DNA of 64,000 nt from Turneriella parva DSM 21527 (GCF_000266885.1 NC_018020.1:1674001-1738000), one strand, 5' to 3'. Shown: positions 33,919 to 43,453, numbered from the stretch's first letter. The notes: generated by a model not told the origin, from the letters alone. Numbers and translations are program-made.

Positions 33919-35540
33919 CACCAGACACTGTAAATAACCACGAGCGCCAAAACGATAAAGGCGGATTTCAGTTTGAACCCAAGGCTCGTCGCAAACATTC
34001 CCGGCTCGGTAATGGGGGTCTGTGAATCTGGACGCCGCTTTTCTATAATTGCACTCACCGCAATGACAGCCGCACACAGTAAAAAAACTATCAGCATACG
34101 GTCGAGAAAGGGTATTTGCGGCAAAGTGGCCTTGAGCGCGGCAGAAAATATGAACGTGCCAATGGCTGCGAGCAGCGCGCCTTTCGCCGTGGCGCGTTTC
34201 CAGAAGAAGCCGAGTAAAAATATCGCAAGGGCGCCCGGGCTGACAAACCCGGTGAACTCTTGAATGAACTGAAATGCCTGGTCGAGGTTTTGCAATGCAA
34301 TCGCGACCGGTATCGAAATCACCAGTGCAACCACAGACGTGAAGCGACCGACTTTCACGAGATGGCTTTGCGTCGCCGCTGTCTTCAGATGCCCGTGGTA
34401 GATATCCATTGTGAAAATGGTTGAGATGCTATTCATCATCGACGCGAGCGAACTCACGATTGCCGCGATGAGCGCCGCAAAGGCGAGGCCCTTGATTCCA
34501 TTCGGCAAGAAGTTGTGCAAGAGCCACGGGTACGCGGCGTCGGGTTTTGCAATTTCTCCGTAATGTTTGCTCTGCGGGTCTGTGGTGATTACAAACGCGA
34601 CGATGCCGGGTATCACGACAATCAGCGGCAACAGAAGTTTCAGCACACCTGCGAACGCAAGCCCCGTCTGTGCCTCGCGAATGCTCTTACCCGCGAGTGC
34701 GCGCTGAATAATGTACTGGTTACAACCCCAGTAGTAGAGATTGGCAATCCACATGCCACCGACAATGACACTGATGCCCGGCAGATTCGCATATTGAGGA
34801 TTGCTCTTGTCAAGAATCATGTCGAACTTTTCAGGGGCTTTGCGCAGAAGTTTCCAAAAGCCATCGGCTGCACTGCCAGAATCGCTCGTGTACTGCAGCG
34901 CAATGTACGTGGTGATGAGCCCGCCACCGATGAGGAAAACAACCTGAATGACATCGGTCACGGCGACTGACTTGAGGCCACCGTAGACCGAATACGCGGC
35001 AGAGAAAGCGCCGAGCAAAAGAATGCCGAGAATCAGCGGGTCGACGGCGCGCCCGAAGAGTGCTATATCCTCACCACTAAACATCACGTTCTTGATGGTA
35101 AGGGCACCGAGGTAGAGAATCGACGAGAGATTCACAAACACAAACACGAGCAACCAGAAAACGGCCATCGTCGTTTTGACTCGGTTGTCGTAGCGTTTCG
35201 CCAGAAATTCTGGCATGGTGTAGATGCGCATCTTGAGAAAGATAGGCATGAAAAACACGGCGACTACAATGAGGGTAATCGCTCCCATGAATTCATAGCT
35301 TGCGATGCCCATGCCAATTGCAAAGCCCGAACCCGACATGCCGATGAACTGTTCGGCTGAAATATTTGATGCAATCAGCGATGCGCCAATCACCCACCAG
35401 CTGAGGCCGTTGCCTGCGAGAAAATAGTCCGTCGCGGTTTTGTCTTCGCCCGGCTTTGGGCGAGATACCCAGAGGCCGACACCCAGTATCAGCGCAAAGT
35501 AGGCGCCGACGATTGTGTAGTCGAGAATGCTAAATTTCAT
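33915..35540 (-). CDS. Sodium:galactose symporter (SSS family, SglT-like)
   Basis: A 541-residue sodium/solute symporter with 13-14 membrane segments, matching the length of Vibrio SglT. Family-typical stretches are WVIGASLIASNISAEQFIGMSGSGFAIG in segment 2 and the ILYLGALTI and GLAFAALIAAIVSSLASMMNS segments. The direct link to galK suggests galactose as substrate. No regulator is next to it; the upstream 220 bp hold the likely promoter. Confidence 0.92.
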   Translation of the reverse strand: MKFSILDYTIVGAYFALILGVGLWVSRPKPGEDKTATDYFLAGNGLSWWVIGASLIASNISAEQFIGMSGSGFAIGMGIASYEFMGAITLIVVAVFFMPIFLKMRIYTMPEFLAKRYDNRVKTTMAVFWLLVFVFVNLSSILYLGALTIKNVMFSGEDIALFGRAVDPLILGILLLGAFSAAYSVYGGLKSVAVTDVIQVVFLIGGGLITTYIALQYTSDSGSAADGFWKLLRKAPEKFDMILDKSNPQYANLPGISVIVGGMWIANLYYWGCNQYIIQRALAGKSIREAQTGLAFAGVLKLLLPLIVVIPGIVAFVITTDPQSKHYGEIAKPDAAYPWLLHNFLPNGIKGLAFAALIAAIVSSLASMMNSISTIFTMDIYHGHLKTAATQSHLVKVGRFTSVVALVISIPVAIALQNLDQAFQFIQEFTGFVSPGALAIFLLGFFWKRATAKGALLAAIGTFIFSAALKATLPQIPFLDRMLIVFLLCAAVIAVSAIIEKRRPDSQTPITEPGMFATSLGFKLKSAFIVLALVVIYSVWW

Positions 35541-35760
35541 CTGCCACCTGTGTTGCCATGGCCATTTTCATCTGCTCGCAAAGCACAACGCCCGTAATCG
35601 TGAGGTCAAAGAACGGCGCGCCATGCGGATAATCGGGGCAGTATAAAGTTACCACCCCGCATAAGAGAAAGACCCGGAGCGTGAGTCAATTCAAAACCCT
35701 CAGGGCGTGGCCCCGGCAGATTGAAATTGACCGGTTAAAGGCCTAATATCCCCGGCTCAT

Positions 35761-36384
35761 ATGTTGCGGAAAGTCACAGCCCTCGCCATGGTAGCCCAGT
35801 TTTCGGCATGCACCAACATCGGCCTGCTTGAGCAGCTCGAAACACCCGGCGGTGAAGCCGGCAAAACCTGCGGCACCAATTGTCGGTTTTTCGTGACGCA
35901 AAACCAACATTCAGGCGCTCTGGGTGGGGCCGCAGGGGCCGATCAGCTCTGCTTAAACGACCCGTCAAATCCCAGTGGCCCCGGCCGTGGCCGGTGGAAG
36001 GCGATGCTCAGCGCAGGCGCTGAACGGCAGGCCTGCACGACCAATGGCTGTGGCACGGGCGGCATCGGCGAGAACATCAACTGGGTCTTAAGGCCGCTCG
36101 CATCGTATCGGCGTCCCGATGGTACGTTTATCGGGTCAACGAGTGAGCGCGCAATTTTTCAGACAATGCTCAGCGCCACGGTTTCGACCGTCGCGGCAGA
36201 CGTATGGACAGGCTTCAATCAAGATTGGGTGTTTCAGGGAAATAACTGTAGCAACTGGACGAGCGCGAGCGGCGGGGTGAGTGGCGCGCGAGGGCAGGCG
36301 AACTCTATGCCGCCGGCGACGATTGATACCGGCGCAGTGCTGTCTTGCAACAGCGGTGCTTCGCTCTATTGTATTGAGCAGTAG
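35761..36384 (+). CDS. DUF1554 lipoprotein (leptospiral lectin-like domain)
   Basis: A 207-residue protein with a lipoprotein signal (MVAQFSAC, Cys17) and a DUF1554 domain: CRFFVTQNQHSGALGG, AADQLC, GRWKAML, and a terminal SLYCIEQ. DUF1554 is mostly described from Leptospira outer-surface proteins and has a C-type-lectin-like cysteine pattern; some members bind host proteins. In a free-living relative, sugar or matrix binding is as likely. It is the best taxonomic marker in the window. Confidence 0.85.
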   Translation: MLRKVTALAMVAQFSACTNIGLLEQLETPGGEAGKTCGTNCRFFVTQNQHSGALGGAAGADQLCLNDPSNPSGPGRGRWKAMLSAGAERQACTTNGCGTGGIGENINWVLRPLASYRRPDGTFIGSTSERAIFQTMLSATVSTVAADVWTGFNQDWVFQGNNCSNWTSASGGVSGARGQANSMPPATIDTGAVLSCNSGASLYCIEQ

Positions 36385-36423
36385 CATGGCTAATTGAGTC
36401 GGGCATTATTCAGAGCAGAGCGC

Positions 36424-37065
36424 TCACCTGACCCGCATTTTCCCGGTTTGACTGTCGGCCTCGAATAAAAACCTGAACCCAGATACGTTGCGCGCATTTG
36501 TATAATACACGTGCTCACCCGTGAGTTCTGCCCGGTAGACACCGCCTTCTTCTGTCGCGGAAACGAGGCACACCTTCGATTCGAGATGCGCATACGTAAG
36601 AATAATCTGTTGCTCGAGTAGCAGCCCCAGCAGTTCTGCGCCCTGCCAGCGCTTAAGAGCAGCCGGTGTCGCTGCGCCGATGAATCCCCCGTTGCGCAGC
36701 GGTTTGCCAGTGGCATCTTGGCGCGTGAGATCGCTGAAATACTGCGCGTTGACGACGACCGCTCTCGTCTTTTCAGAACGAAAAAGCAGAAAGTCATTCG
36801 CAGCGATGCCCGATGGTTGAGCAATGAGGTTTGGGTCGGCAGGGCGCTGCCTGACTGCGCGCACAGTAAAGGTCGCCTCTTCGGCGGCTGCATCGCCCGT
36901 GAGGCCGCTCCACGGGCTTGTGTGGCGTTCAATGTGCCAGGTCTTGAGGCAGCTGTTTGTGGTCATGCGCGGTTTCTTTGCGCGAGCGGCGAACGCAGGC
37001 AGCGCCAATGTGATCGCAAGAACGAAGATGCAGAGTGGCGTGTTAGAGGGTTTCTGGTGCAGCAT
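36424..37065 (-). CDS. Exported protein of unknown function
   Basis: A 213-residue protein with a signal peptide (CIFVLAITLALPAFAA). Mature sequence contains VSATEEGGVYRAELTGEHVYYTNARNV and ends with FEADSQTGKMRVR, a soluble beta-rich pattern without a recognised family. It follows the putative metalloprotease gene by ~40 nt on the same strand, so the two are likely in one transcript. Confidence 0.55.
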   Translation of the reverse strand: MLHQKPSNTPLCIFVLAITLALPAFAARAKKPRMTTNSCLKTWHIERHTSPWSGLTGDAAAEEATFTVRAVRQRPADPNLIAQPSGIAANDFLLFRSEKTRAVVVNAQYFSDLTRQDATGKPLRNGGFIGAATPAALKRWQGAELLGLLLEQQIILTYAHLESKVCLVSATEEGGVYRAELTGEHVYYTNARNVSGFRFLFEADSQTGKMRVR

Positions 37066-37108
37066 AACCGGTTATATTTTCGCATCGCTGAATTCGGGCG
37101 GGCCGCTG

Positions 37109-38755
37109 TCAGCGTTTATCGAGCTTTTTCTTGTAGAGCCAGGTCTTGCTGCTTTTCCACTCCATTCGGGCGAGGTTGTCGACGGGCAGCACGTGCTTGA
37201 GGTAGCTCTGCTCGTAAAAATCGAATTCTGTAGTGCCGGTGTAATCGCGCGGCCAGGTGCTGCGGTTTTGGCCCTGGTGGTCTTCTTTCGGAAAAGGCCG
37301 GTCGTAATAACCCCATTCGACCAAATGAAAAAACTCGTGGTGGTAGAAGAGGGCCGAGCCGCCGTCACGCAGCATGTTGTCGCCTTCGCTGACCCACAGC
37401 GCCCGGTGAGTTGACTCGTCGCCGCTAACCCATGGATGCTCGGTAACACCGCCGTTGGTAATCATCACCTGTTCGGGTTTCGCCGTGCCCGGCCACATGA
37501 GAATCGTGGCGTCGGCGGCGAGGGCCTGCTTCACAACCGAAGGTTTGAGCGCCGGCTCGATAAACTGCGGCTTAGCCTGCGCTATCCAGCGGTTGTAGCG
37601 CGGGTCAGTATGGAATTCCACAGCGGTGACGCGAGACCCGACGAGGGGTATGGTTTTCAGTTTCCATTCGACTTCGCCCCCGGTTAGCGCCAGAATGCTG
37701 TCAGAAAAATACTGGAAGTTTTTCTGGTTCTCAGGTATTGCGATCGAAAGAATCTTCTTGTTCGCGACGAACGACGCGGCTGCTGCGTCGCCAGCCTTGA
37801 AGCGATCGGCTTCTGCAGCGTTTGCCGGCAGATTTAAGCGAGTTTCGGGCACCAACAGCATTAACGCGGTGCGCAGCGTGCGGCCTTTCGCCTGCGGGTT
37901 CTCTTTGCGCCACGTTGCGGCAATCTGTCTGATGCGCAGCTCGTCGTGCAGAAAACCGTCGCGCGCCGCCAATGTGGCGCGGTTCATGTCGAGAGCGCCG
38001 CTGAAATATTGCAGCGCCCTGGTAAAATCTCGGCGCCGGTAAGCCTCATCGCCCAGCTCGAGCGCGAGCATCGCCAGCGGGCTCAGAAAGTAACCGTTCG
38101 TTTCGGCGACGCGGCTCACAGTCATCAAGAAGCCAAACCACTTCTCTGGCTCTGGCAGGTTTTTCGCTGACTTGCCGACGAGGGCGCTCACTGCATTGGC
38201 CGTGTTGGCAATCACTGGCTTCTCTGCAAAGGGGCTGGCGAGCCGCAAATAGAACCGGGCACCCGTGCTGAGTTGACCTTGCTCGACGTATGCAATCGTC
38301 AGGTAATTGATCTGTAAAAGGTAGTTGTGCTCGGCGATCTGCGCCACTGCCCCTGCGTTGAGGCGCGTTGCCTGCGCAACGAGGCCCGCATAATCTTTTT
38401 GGTTCCAGAGGCACCAGACAGCATGTGCGCGGTGCACAGCAGCCCGCGCAGGTTCGAGGCTCGCAGCCTTCAGCGCTGCCGCCGTCGATTTCTGCCAGTA
38501 GTCTGGGTTTGTCGCAGCCAAATTGCCCGAGCCAACGTATATCAGGTAAAATCCCAAATGGTGGCGCGGGTATTTCTGGCTGAGGCTCTCGCCATATTCG
38601 ATGGCGGCAGACCAGTTTTGTGCATTGATGAGGTCTAAGCCCTGTTTCCACTCGGCGCTGCTCACCGCTGCGATTTTAGTCGGTGTCGACAGCGCCGCGG
38701 CGAGCGCAATCGCGCCCGCCAGCTGCCTCAGGGAAGCCAACTTGATTTGTACCAT
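37109..38755 (-). CDS. Exported TPR-like protein with HExxH metalloprotease motif
   Basis: A 548-residue protein, start at ATG 38755, with a signal peptide (LAGAIALAAALS). Residues ~30-250 are helical with tandem pairs resembling TPR repeats (WSAAIEYGESLSQKYP, AALKAASLEPARAAVHRAHAVW). The C-terminal third includes FYHHEFFHLVEWGYYDRPF, a HExxH zinc site at residues 473-477 followed by Glu in LVEWGY. This suggests a secreted metallopeptidase with its own protein-binding scaffold. I recognise no family. No homologue can be checked here. Confidence 0.65.
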   Translation of the reverse strand: MVQIKLASLRQLAGAIALAAALSTPTKIAAVSSAEWKQGLDLINAQNWSAAIEYGESLSQKYPRHHLGFYLIYVGSGNLAATNPDYWQKSTAAALKAASLEPARAAVHRAHAVWCLWNQKDYAGLVAQATRLNAGAVAQIAEHNYLLQINYLTIAYVEQGQLSTGARFYLRLASPFAEKPVIANTANAVSALVGKSAKNLPEPEKWFGFLMTVSRVAETNGYFLSPLAMLALELGDEAYRRRDFTRALQYFSGALDMNRATLAARDGFLHDELRIRQIAATWRKENPQAKGRTLRTALMLLVPETRLNLPANAAEADRFKAGDAAAASFVANKKILSIAIPENQKNFQYFSDSILALTGGEVEWKLKTIPLVGSRVTAVEFHTDPRYNRWIAQAKPQFIEPALKPSVVKQALAADATILMWPGTAKPEQVMITNGGVTEHPWVSGDESTHRALWVSEGDNMLRDGGSALFYHHEFFHLVEWGYYDRPFPKEDHQGQNRSTWPRDYTGTTEFDFYEQSYLKHVLPVDNLARMEWKSSKTWLYKKKLDKR

Positions 38756-38952
38756 CAGCACCTCTATAGCAGCCCATTGCGGATTGTAAACGGAAATCAG
38801 GCCTGCTTTTACGGAATTTCGTCGTTTCACCGTGGCGCTGAAATGTCTAATTGGGTAACCTGCCGTCAGCCCAGTCGGCGATCAAGGCTCATGAACAAAG
38901 AGCTTGTCGCCGCCTTCTGCGTCTTTTCCTTATCCGCAGGAGTAACGTGTAT

Positions 38953-39423
38953 ATGCACAATCAAGACCTGGTATTCGACATCATTCCCAAAGACCTGTTC
39001 GACATACGGCGCGACGGTACCCTCGTCGAGTCGATACAACACCTCATCGAGCAGTGCCACCCCGGCACCACCCAGATGAAACTCGAAACGCTTTCGGGCG
39101 AAGAGTCGGTCGCCTCGATACCGTTTGCCATGTCGAACCGCGCGCTGCATGGCCTGCTGCACGGCGGCGCTTACTTCACCGTCGGTGATACCATTACCGC
39201 GATGATGTGCCTCTTCTTCATTGAAGAACCCAACGAACGCATGCTCACGATCAACGCCTCGATTCGTTACCTGCGCCCGGTCAACCGCGAGACGGTGAAG
39301 GCGCGCGCGTTGCTCAAGCGCCGCGAGGGCAAGAACCTGTACTTCGTCTGTGACTTCTTTTTGCCAGACGGCAAACGCGCCGCGCAGGCGAAGTACCACT
39401 ACGTGCTGGCGAAAATACAGTAA
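38953..39423 (+). CDS. PaaI-type hotdog thioesterase
   Basis: A 156-residue hotdog-fold protein. The motif ALHGLLHGGAYFTVGDTITA matches the PaaI active-site helix (HGG-x-D), with ASIRYLRPV in the central strand. It hydrolyses acyl-CoA esters in the cytosol. AGGAG at 38938 supports a start at ATG 38953 (or GTG 38947). Confidence 0.85.
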   Translation: MHNQDLVFDIIPKDLFDIRRDGTLVESIQHLIEQCHPGTTQMKLETLSGEESVASIPFAMSNRALHGLLHGGAYFTVGDTITAMMCLFFIEEPNERMLTINASIRYLRPVNRETVKARALLKRREGKNLYFVCDFFLPDGKRAAQAKYHYVLAKIQ

Positions 39424-39469
39424 GCCAGGAAAAACCCACCGAACAGGGGACCTGGGTCGTTAGTAGGTA

Positions 39470-40519
39470 CTAAAAGACGGAAAACCTGAACTCCGCTATC
39501 TGCCGGTAGGTTTCACCGGGGCGCACCAACGTCGAAGGAAAATGCGCGATATTCGGCGAGTTGGGAAAAAACTGCGGCTCGAGGCAGAACGAACCGTGCC
39601 TTCGATAGACCGCGCCCCCTTTGCCCGGCATCGGCGGCAGGTCGTGGTTCGCGGTGTAGAACTGCAGCGCCGGGTAGCTGCTATGGATTTCCATAGCTAT
39701 ACCGGTCTGGGGCGCCACCACGCGCGCGGCGAAATAGAGGCCCGCAGTCGGCGGCCGCGACGTATCGACGACGAAGCATTGATCAAAACCGCCGCAGGTT
39801 CGTAACGGCAGAAAATCCGCCTTAAGCCTATCGCCAATACGTGCGGGATTTCGTAAGTCGAGCGGAGTCTTCTCGACGGGCAAAAGTTTTCCCGTCGGTA
39901 TCGAATCAGCGTCGACTTCGAGGTAATGTGCCGCGTTGATCTGCACGAGATGGTCGTCGATGCTGCCGGCGTCGTGGCCTGCAAGATTGAAGTACGAGTG
40001 GTGCGCGATGTTGAGGTGCGTCGCCTTCTGCGGCACGGCCGTGTATTCGATGCGCAGCGTCGGGCCGGGCAAAAGTCTGTAGTGAATGCTATAGTCGACC
40101 GGGCCGGGAAAACCAAATTCGCCGTCGGGACTGTGGTAGGTGAAGGCAATTCCGTCGGTCGCGGCTGTGGTTCGACTGCGCTCACCACGAGCCCAATTCC
40201 ATAGCACTGAGTCGAGGCCCTGCTCGCCGCTGTGCAAAAGGTGGCCGTTGCCGTTGGGTGTGAAGTGGTATTCGGTGCCGTCGATGGCAAAGCGCGCATT
40301 GGCGATGCGGTTAGCAAACGGGCCGACGTTCGCGCCGAAGAAGCGCGCACCCTTGCGGTAGTCTTCGTCGCTGTCATAGCCCGTCACAACGTCGACGAGG
40401 TTGCCCGTGCGGTCGGGTACCGAGAGCGAGACGAGGCGCGCGCCGTATTCGGTGAAGCGCGCAAATTTGTTATTTAAGAAATTCGCCAAACACCCAACCA
40501 CGTTCAGAAAGCGGCACAT
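39470..40519 (-). CDS. galM: Aldose 1-epimerase (galactose mutarotase)
   Basis: A 349-residue GalM-family protein. Catalytic His residues are seen in GNGHLLHSGEQGLD and NIAHHSYFNLAGH, with a late FCLEPQFFPNSPN carrying the Glu. It interconverts alpha and beta anomers of galactose or glucose, feeding GalK at 32767. The ATG at 40519 overlaps the upstream gene by 50 nt; a TTG near 40489 is possible. Confidence 0.92.
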   Translation of the reverse strand: MCRFLNVVGCLANFLNNKFARFTEYGARLVSLSVPDRTGNLVDVVTGYDSDEDYRKGARFFGANVGPFANRIANARFAIDGTEYHFTPNGNGHLLHSGEQGLDSVLWNWARGERSRTTAATDGIAFTYHSPDGEFGFPGPVDYSIHYRLLPGPTLRIEYTAVPQKATHLNIAHHSYFNLAGHDAGSIDDHLVQINAAHYLEVDADSIPTGKLLPVEKTPLDLRNPARIGDRLKADFLPLRTCGGFDQCFVVDTSRPPTAGLYFAARVVAPQTGIAMEIHSSYPALQFYTANHDLPPMPGKGGAVYRRHGSFCLEPQFFPNSPNIAHFPSTLVRPGETYRQIAEFRFSVF

Positions 40520-41237
40520 TGCCCATGGCGTCTACTGCGTCGATCTCAACGTAATACCAATAGTTGTTCCATTTGTCGACCTGCAGCTTTTCGCGCGTTC
40601 TGGCGAGCACGGTGACCTTTTCGCCTTTGCGAAGATTCTTACGCTCTTCAACCGTCCCGTCTTTTTTTTGGGAGTTCCAACTCAAAGCTTCTGAACTCTT
40701 TGACGGTGCCTTGCGTACGATCAGCGTTGTCGTCGGCTTCTTAAATGCGGGTGAGTAGATCACCGCTACGCCATCGACCATTCTTTCGGCGCCGGTTTTG
40801 ACGTGCGCACCGGTATCATAAAAATCGATTTTGTTGCCACCCACGACCGGCTGACATGAAAGCAGTTCGGTATATTGCAGAGATTCTTCGGTTCGCAGCA
40901 AAGTACAGCGCAGGTCGCCCGGCACCTCTCCGTCTATGCCGGCGCTGGTTCTCTTGAAGCCGGTGATCACGACGGCCCCAGTGTCGATCGTATACCGCCC
41001 CTCGGCTTGCACATCCAGCTCGGCGATCGCCTGTATATATTTGGCGACCCCTTTCTTAAAGCTCAGCTTATATTCATAGCCCGGGTGGTTGGGTTCGGCA
41101 TTCCACTTACCCTGCGCGAGCCTCTTCTCGCTCAATGGCAGAGCCTGCGCAAAAACGGCAAAGCCGAGAAAAAAAGTACAAACGGTTATGGCCCGGCAGA
41201 GTCTCGCTATCAGGCCAATGCGGATTTCGAAAGTCAT
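40470..41237 (-). CDS. Exported SH3b-like domain protein
   Basis: A 255-residue protein (ATG 41237) with a signal peptide (AITVCTFFLGFAVFAQA). The C-terminus has a bacterial SH3-like segment: TTLIVRKAPSKSSE, LRKGEKVTVLART, WYYVEIDA and ERGWVFGEFLK. SH3b modules often bind cell-wall peptides. The N-terminal part is unassigned. It lies 5 nt after the VOC gene and overlaps galM. Confidence 0.7.
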   Translation of the reverse strand: MTFEIRIGLIARLCRAITVCTFFLGFAVFAQALPLSEKRLAQGKWNAEPNHPGYEYKLSFKKGVAKYIQAIAELDVQAEGRYTIDTGAVVITGFKRTSAGIDGEVPGDLRCTLLRTEESLQYTELLSCQPVVGGNKIDFYDTGAHVKTGAERMVDGVAVIYSPAFKKPTTTLIVRKAPSKSSEALSWNSQKKDGTVEERKNLRKGEKVTVLARTREKLQVDKWNNYWYYVEIDAVDAMGNVPLSERGWVFGEFLK

Positions 41238-41242
41238 GGTTA

Positions 41243-41638
41243 TTATTTCATAGAATGCAGGCCGATGATATTGCCTTCTGTGTCTTTCACCAATGCCATG
41301 AAGCCATGTTCGCCGATCGGTGTTTTCTCTTGTTCGACACTGCCGCCATGCTGCTTTGCGCGGGCTGCCTGCACCGAACAATCTTCGCAGCCGAAGTAGA
41401 CAAGCGTGCCGCCCACACCGGGACTAAAGCCCTGCATTTTGACCAGCATACCGCCTGAGCCATAACTCGACATGCCAGCTTCTTTATCCATCGGAAAAAA
41501 CCACATGTCCATTTCGGTTTCGGGGGTCGGGTTTGGCATCTGTTCAAGTTTGGTCTGAAAGACGGCCTCGTAAAACGTCTTTGCGCGCGTCATGTCGTCG
41601 ACGTAGATCTCAAAGTGCACAACGGGATTGTTGATCAT
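41243..41638 (-). CDS. VOC (glyoxalase/dioxygenase) family protein
   Basis: A 131-residue single-domain VOC protein. Strand FEIYVDDMTRAKTFYEAVF opens the fold, DMWFFPMD and GTLVYFGCED follow, and the last strand ALVKDTEGNIIGLHSM contains the metal-ligand Glu/His positions. Substrate unknown. Upstream of the SH3b gene on the same strand. Confidence 0.85.
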   Translation of the reverse strand: MINNPVVHFEIYVDDMTRAKTFYEAVFQTKLEQMPNPTPETEMDMWFFPMDKEAGMSSYGSGGMLVKMQGFSPGVGGTLVYFGCEDCSVQAARAKQHGGSVEQEKTPIGEHGFMALVKDTEGNIIGLHSMK

Positions 41639-41762
41639 ATTTTCGCTCCTGTAGGTTTTGTTATCTCTATTGGAGTGCTATACCACCGAGCGCACTTCAG
41701 CCTGCCAACATAAAATATCTACCGATGACGGGGCACAATGCGCATGATGCAAGGAGTTTATT

Positions 41763-42392
41763 TCAAAAGATGTAAGAAAGCACGATATAAGTTGATGTCG
41801 AGACACCTATGGAATGCTCCCCCAGATATTCATACATATTGACTGCCCCGCGCATCAGAACAGACGCCGCCCAGTGGGGAGTAATCAGGTATTTGACCTC
41901 AGGGAAAAAAGTGAAAGCACCCGAAGAGTATTCATTCATGCCGCCATAAGAGCTTGAGTACCAGTTGAAAGTGCGTGTATAACCCATTGAAAAGTTCAGG
42001 CGCCATGCATCTGTAAAACGAAAGCTATATCCCAATGCAATACCCGGGGCCATAGAGTATTGTTGCGATCTCCAACCAGAATACTGAGACGAAAAACCCA
42101 CAGGCAGCTCGTATCGGGCAAACCAATTAGACAACAGAAAGTGGTTCGCGTAAGGTGCAAGGTAGACTCCGAAAGATTTATAGTATTTGCTGTTCTCTGA
42201 GTTGGCCACGCTAAACCCCAGCGAAAGATCGAACGTGCCTTTGCTACCGTACTCGGCACTGGCGTTTTCTTCGGCCGACACCGCGCCGGTCATGAGCAGG
42301 CTGATTATCAATAGTAATACTCTGCTGCATCGGTAGGTATTTTGGCGCAAGAAATTCTTAATCGTCTTTCGCTGAGTCTCGATCAACTGCAT
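41763..42392 (-). CDS. Outer-membrane beta-barrel-like protein
   Basis: A 209-residue protein with a signal peptide (VLLLIISLLMTGAVSAEE) and about eight amphipathic strands rich in Tyr, Ser and Gly (GTFDLSLGFSV, GIALGYSFRF, FSMGYTRTFNWY). It ends with YIVLSYIF, a terminal Phe as in barrel proteins. No family recognised; related in style to the exported proteins at 10331 and 10978. Confidence 0.65.
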   Translation of the reverse strand: MQLIETQRKTIKNFLRQNTYRCSRVLLLIISLLMTGAVSAEENASAEYGSKGTFDLSLGFSVANSENSKYYKSFGVYLAPYANHFLLSNWFARYELPVGFSSQYSGWRSQQYSMAPGIALGYSFRFTDAWRLNFSMGYTRTFNWYSSSYGGMNEYSSGAFTFFPEVKYLITPHWAASVLMRGAVNMYEYLGEHSIGVSTSTYIVLSYIF

Positions 42393-42446
42393 GTGGCACC
42401 ATTCTGACCCATGTCAAGAAAGCAACTCTTTGAGCAGACCTTTGGT

Positions 42447-43424
42447 CTAGGCTCTACGATATCGATACTCGGTTTGGTTCTTTTGCCCGCGCGAGCTCAT
42501 CGTCTTGTCCTTTACCGCCTGGGCAAGGTCACGGCTCGCAGTCGGTAACGATATATCGGCGAACAAGGCTATGTAATCTTTTCGGCTAAACCATTTCTTC
42601 TTGAATACAGTTTCAGCAAACGAAATTCTTTCTTTGGTCGTCGACCGGCGACGTGGGGTCACGGTAACGACTTCTTTCAGGGCGATCGCCGTTGTCTCGA
42701 GTGCGAACTCCACAAATCTCGTGGCATCACCCGCTTTGTCGCAAAGTTCAAGCACGCGGTAGTATTGCTTTTGTTTCGCCTTGATCACCGACTCGAAGGG
42801 CACCGTTTCGAAAAACCTGTGGTACTCTCGCAGCACCAGGTGCTGCCATAGCCGGCCCATGCGGCCATTGCCGTCTTCAAACGGGTGTATATATTCAATC
42901 TCGTAATGCAGCACCGCAGCCATCACAAGCGGATGCAGATCGCGGTTGCGCTCTGCGTAAGAAAAAAGCCTACCCATCAGCTGCGGCAGCTGTTTGGCGC
43001 CCGGCGCGATATGCGAGATACGTTCACCTTTCATGATACCCACGGCGCCGGCACGGTATTTACCCGCAGAAGCCAAAAGGCCCGCCATCATGATGCCGTG
43101 CGCTTTCTTAAAATCTCTTTCACTGGTCGATCGCCATTTGCCCGCGGCGGCGTAGGCCTCAATAGCATTCTGTATTTCGCGGATTTCATTTTTAGGGCCA
43201 ACAACACGCTTCTTGTCAAAGATCGCCGTGGCCTGATCAAGCGACAAGCTGTTGCCCTCAATCGCGAGTGAGTCTTTCACCGAACGCACCCGGTTCTGCC
43301 GGCGCAGCATAGGCTCTTGCCTTACAAGAGTCGAAAGGTCGACCTGGCCCAGAAGGCGCTCAATTTCAGAGACGAGCCGCAGCGCCTTCGGCGTGACGGA
43401 AAACGGAGGGTATTTCTCGTCCAT
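42447..43424 (-). CDS. Fic family protein (AMPylation/UMPylation type) with winged-helix tail
   Basis: A ~325-residue class II Fic protein. The active-site motif HPFEDGNGRMGR is at residues 180-191, complete with the catalytic His. The autoinhibitory motif S/TxxxE(G/N) is found at 52-57 (SLAIEG), so the enzyme is likely held inactive until it binds a partner. The C-terminus resembles a winged helix (RKDYIALFADISLPTASRDLAQAVK). Fic proteins transfer AMP to proteins; target unknown. The ATG at 43424 sits 1 nt from an operator-like palindrome, suggesting self-regulation through the winged helix. Confidence 0.9.
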   Translation of the reverse strand: MDEKYPPFSVTPKALRLVSEIERLLGQVDLSTLVRQEPMLRRQNRVRSVKDSLAIEGNSLSLDQATAIFDKKRVVGPKNEIREIQNAIEAYAAAGKWRSTSERDFKKAHGIMMAGLLASAGKYRAGAVGIMKGERISHIAPGAKQLPQLMGRLFSYAERNRDLHPLVMAAVLHYEIEYIHPFEDGNGRMGRLWQHLVLREYHRFFETVPFESVIKAKQKQYYRVLELCDKAGDATRFVEFALETTAIALKEVVTVTPRRRSTTKERISFAETVFKKKWFSRKDYIALFADISLPTASRDLAQAVKDKTMSSRGQKNQTEYRYRRA

Positions 43425-43425
43425 A

Positions 43426-43453
43426 AATGATAGTATCAAATGATACTATCATT
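43426..43453. promoter_or_regulatory. Operator-like palindrome before the fic start
   Basis: 13-bp arms AATGATAGTATCA (43426-43438) and TGATACTATCATT (43441-43453), exact complements with two A between. It lies directly upstream of the Fic start codon, so a bound protein would block transcription or initiation. The Fic protein's own winged helix is the likely binder (inference). Confidence 0.65.
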
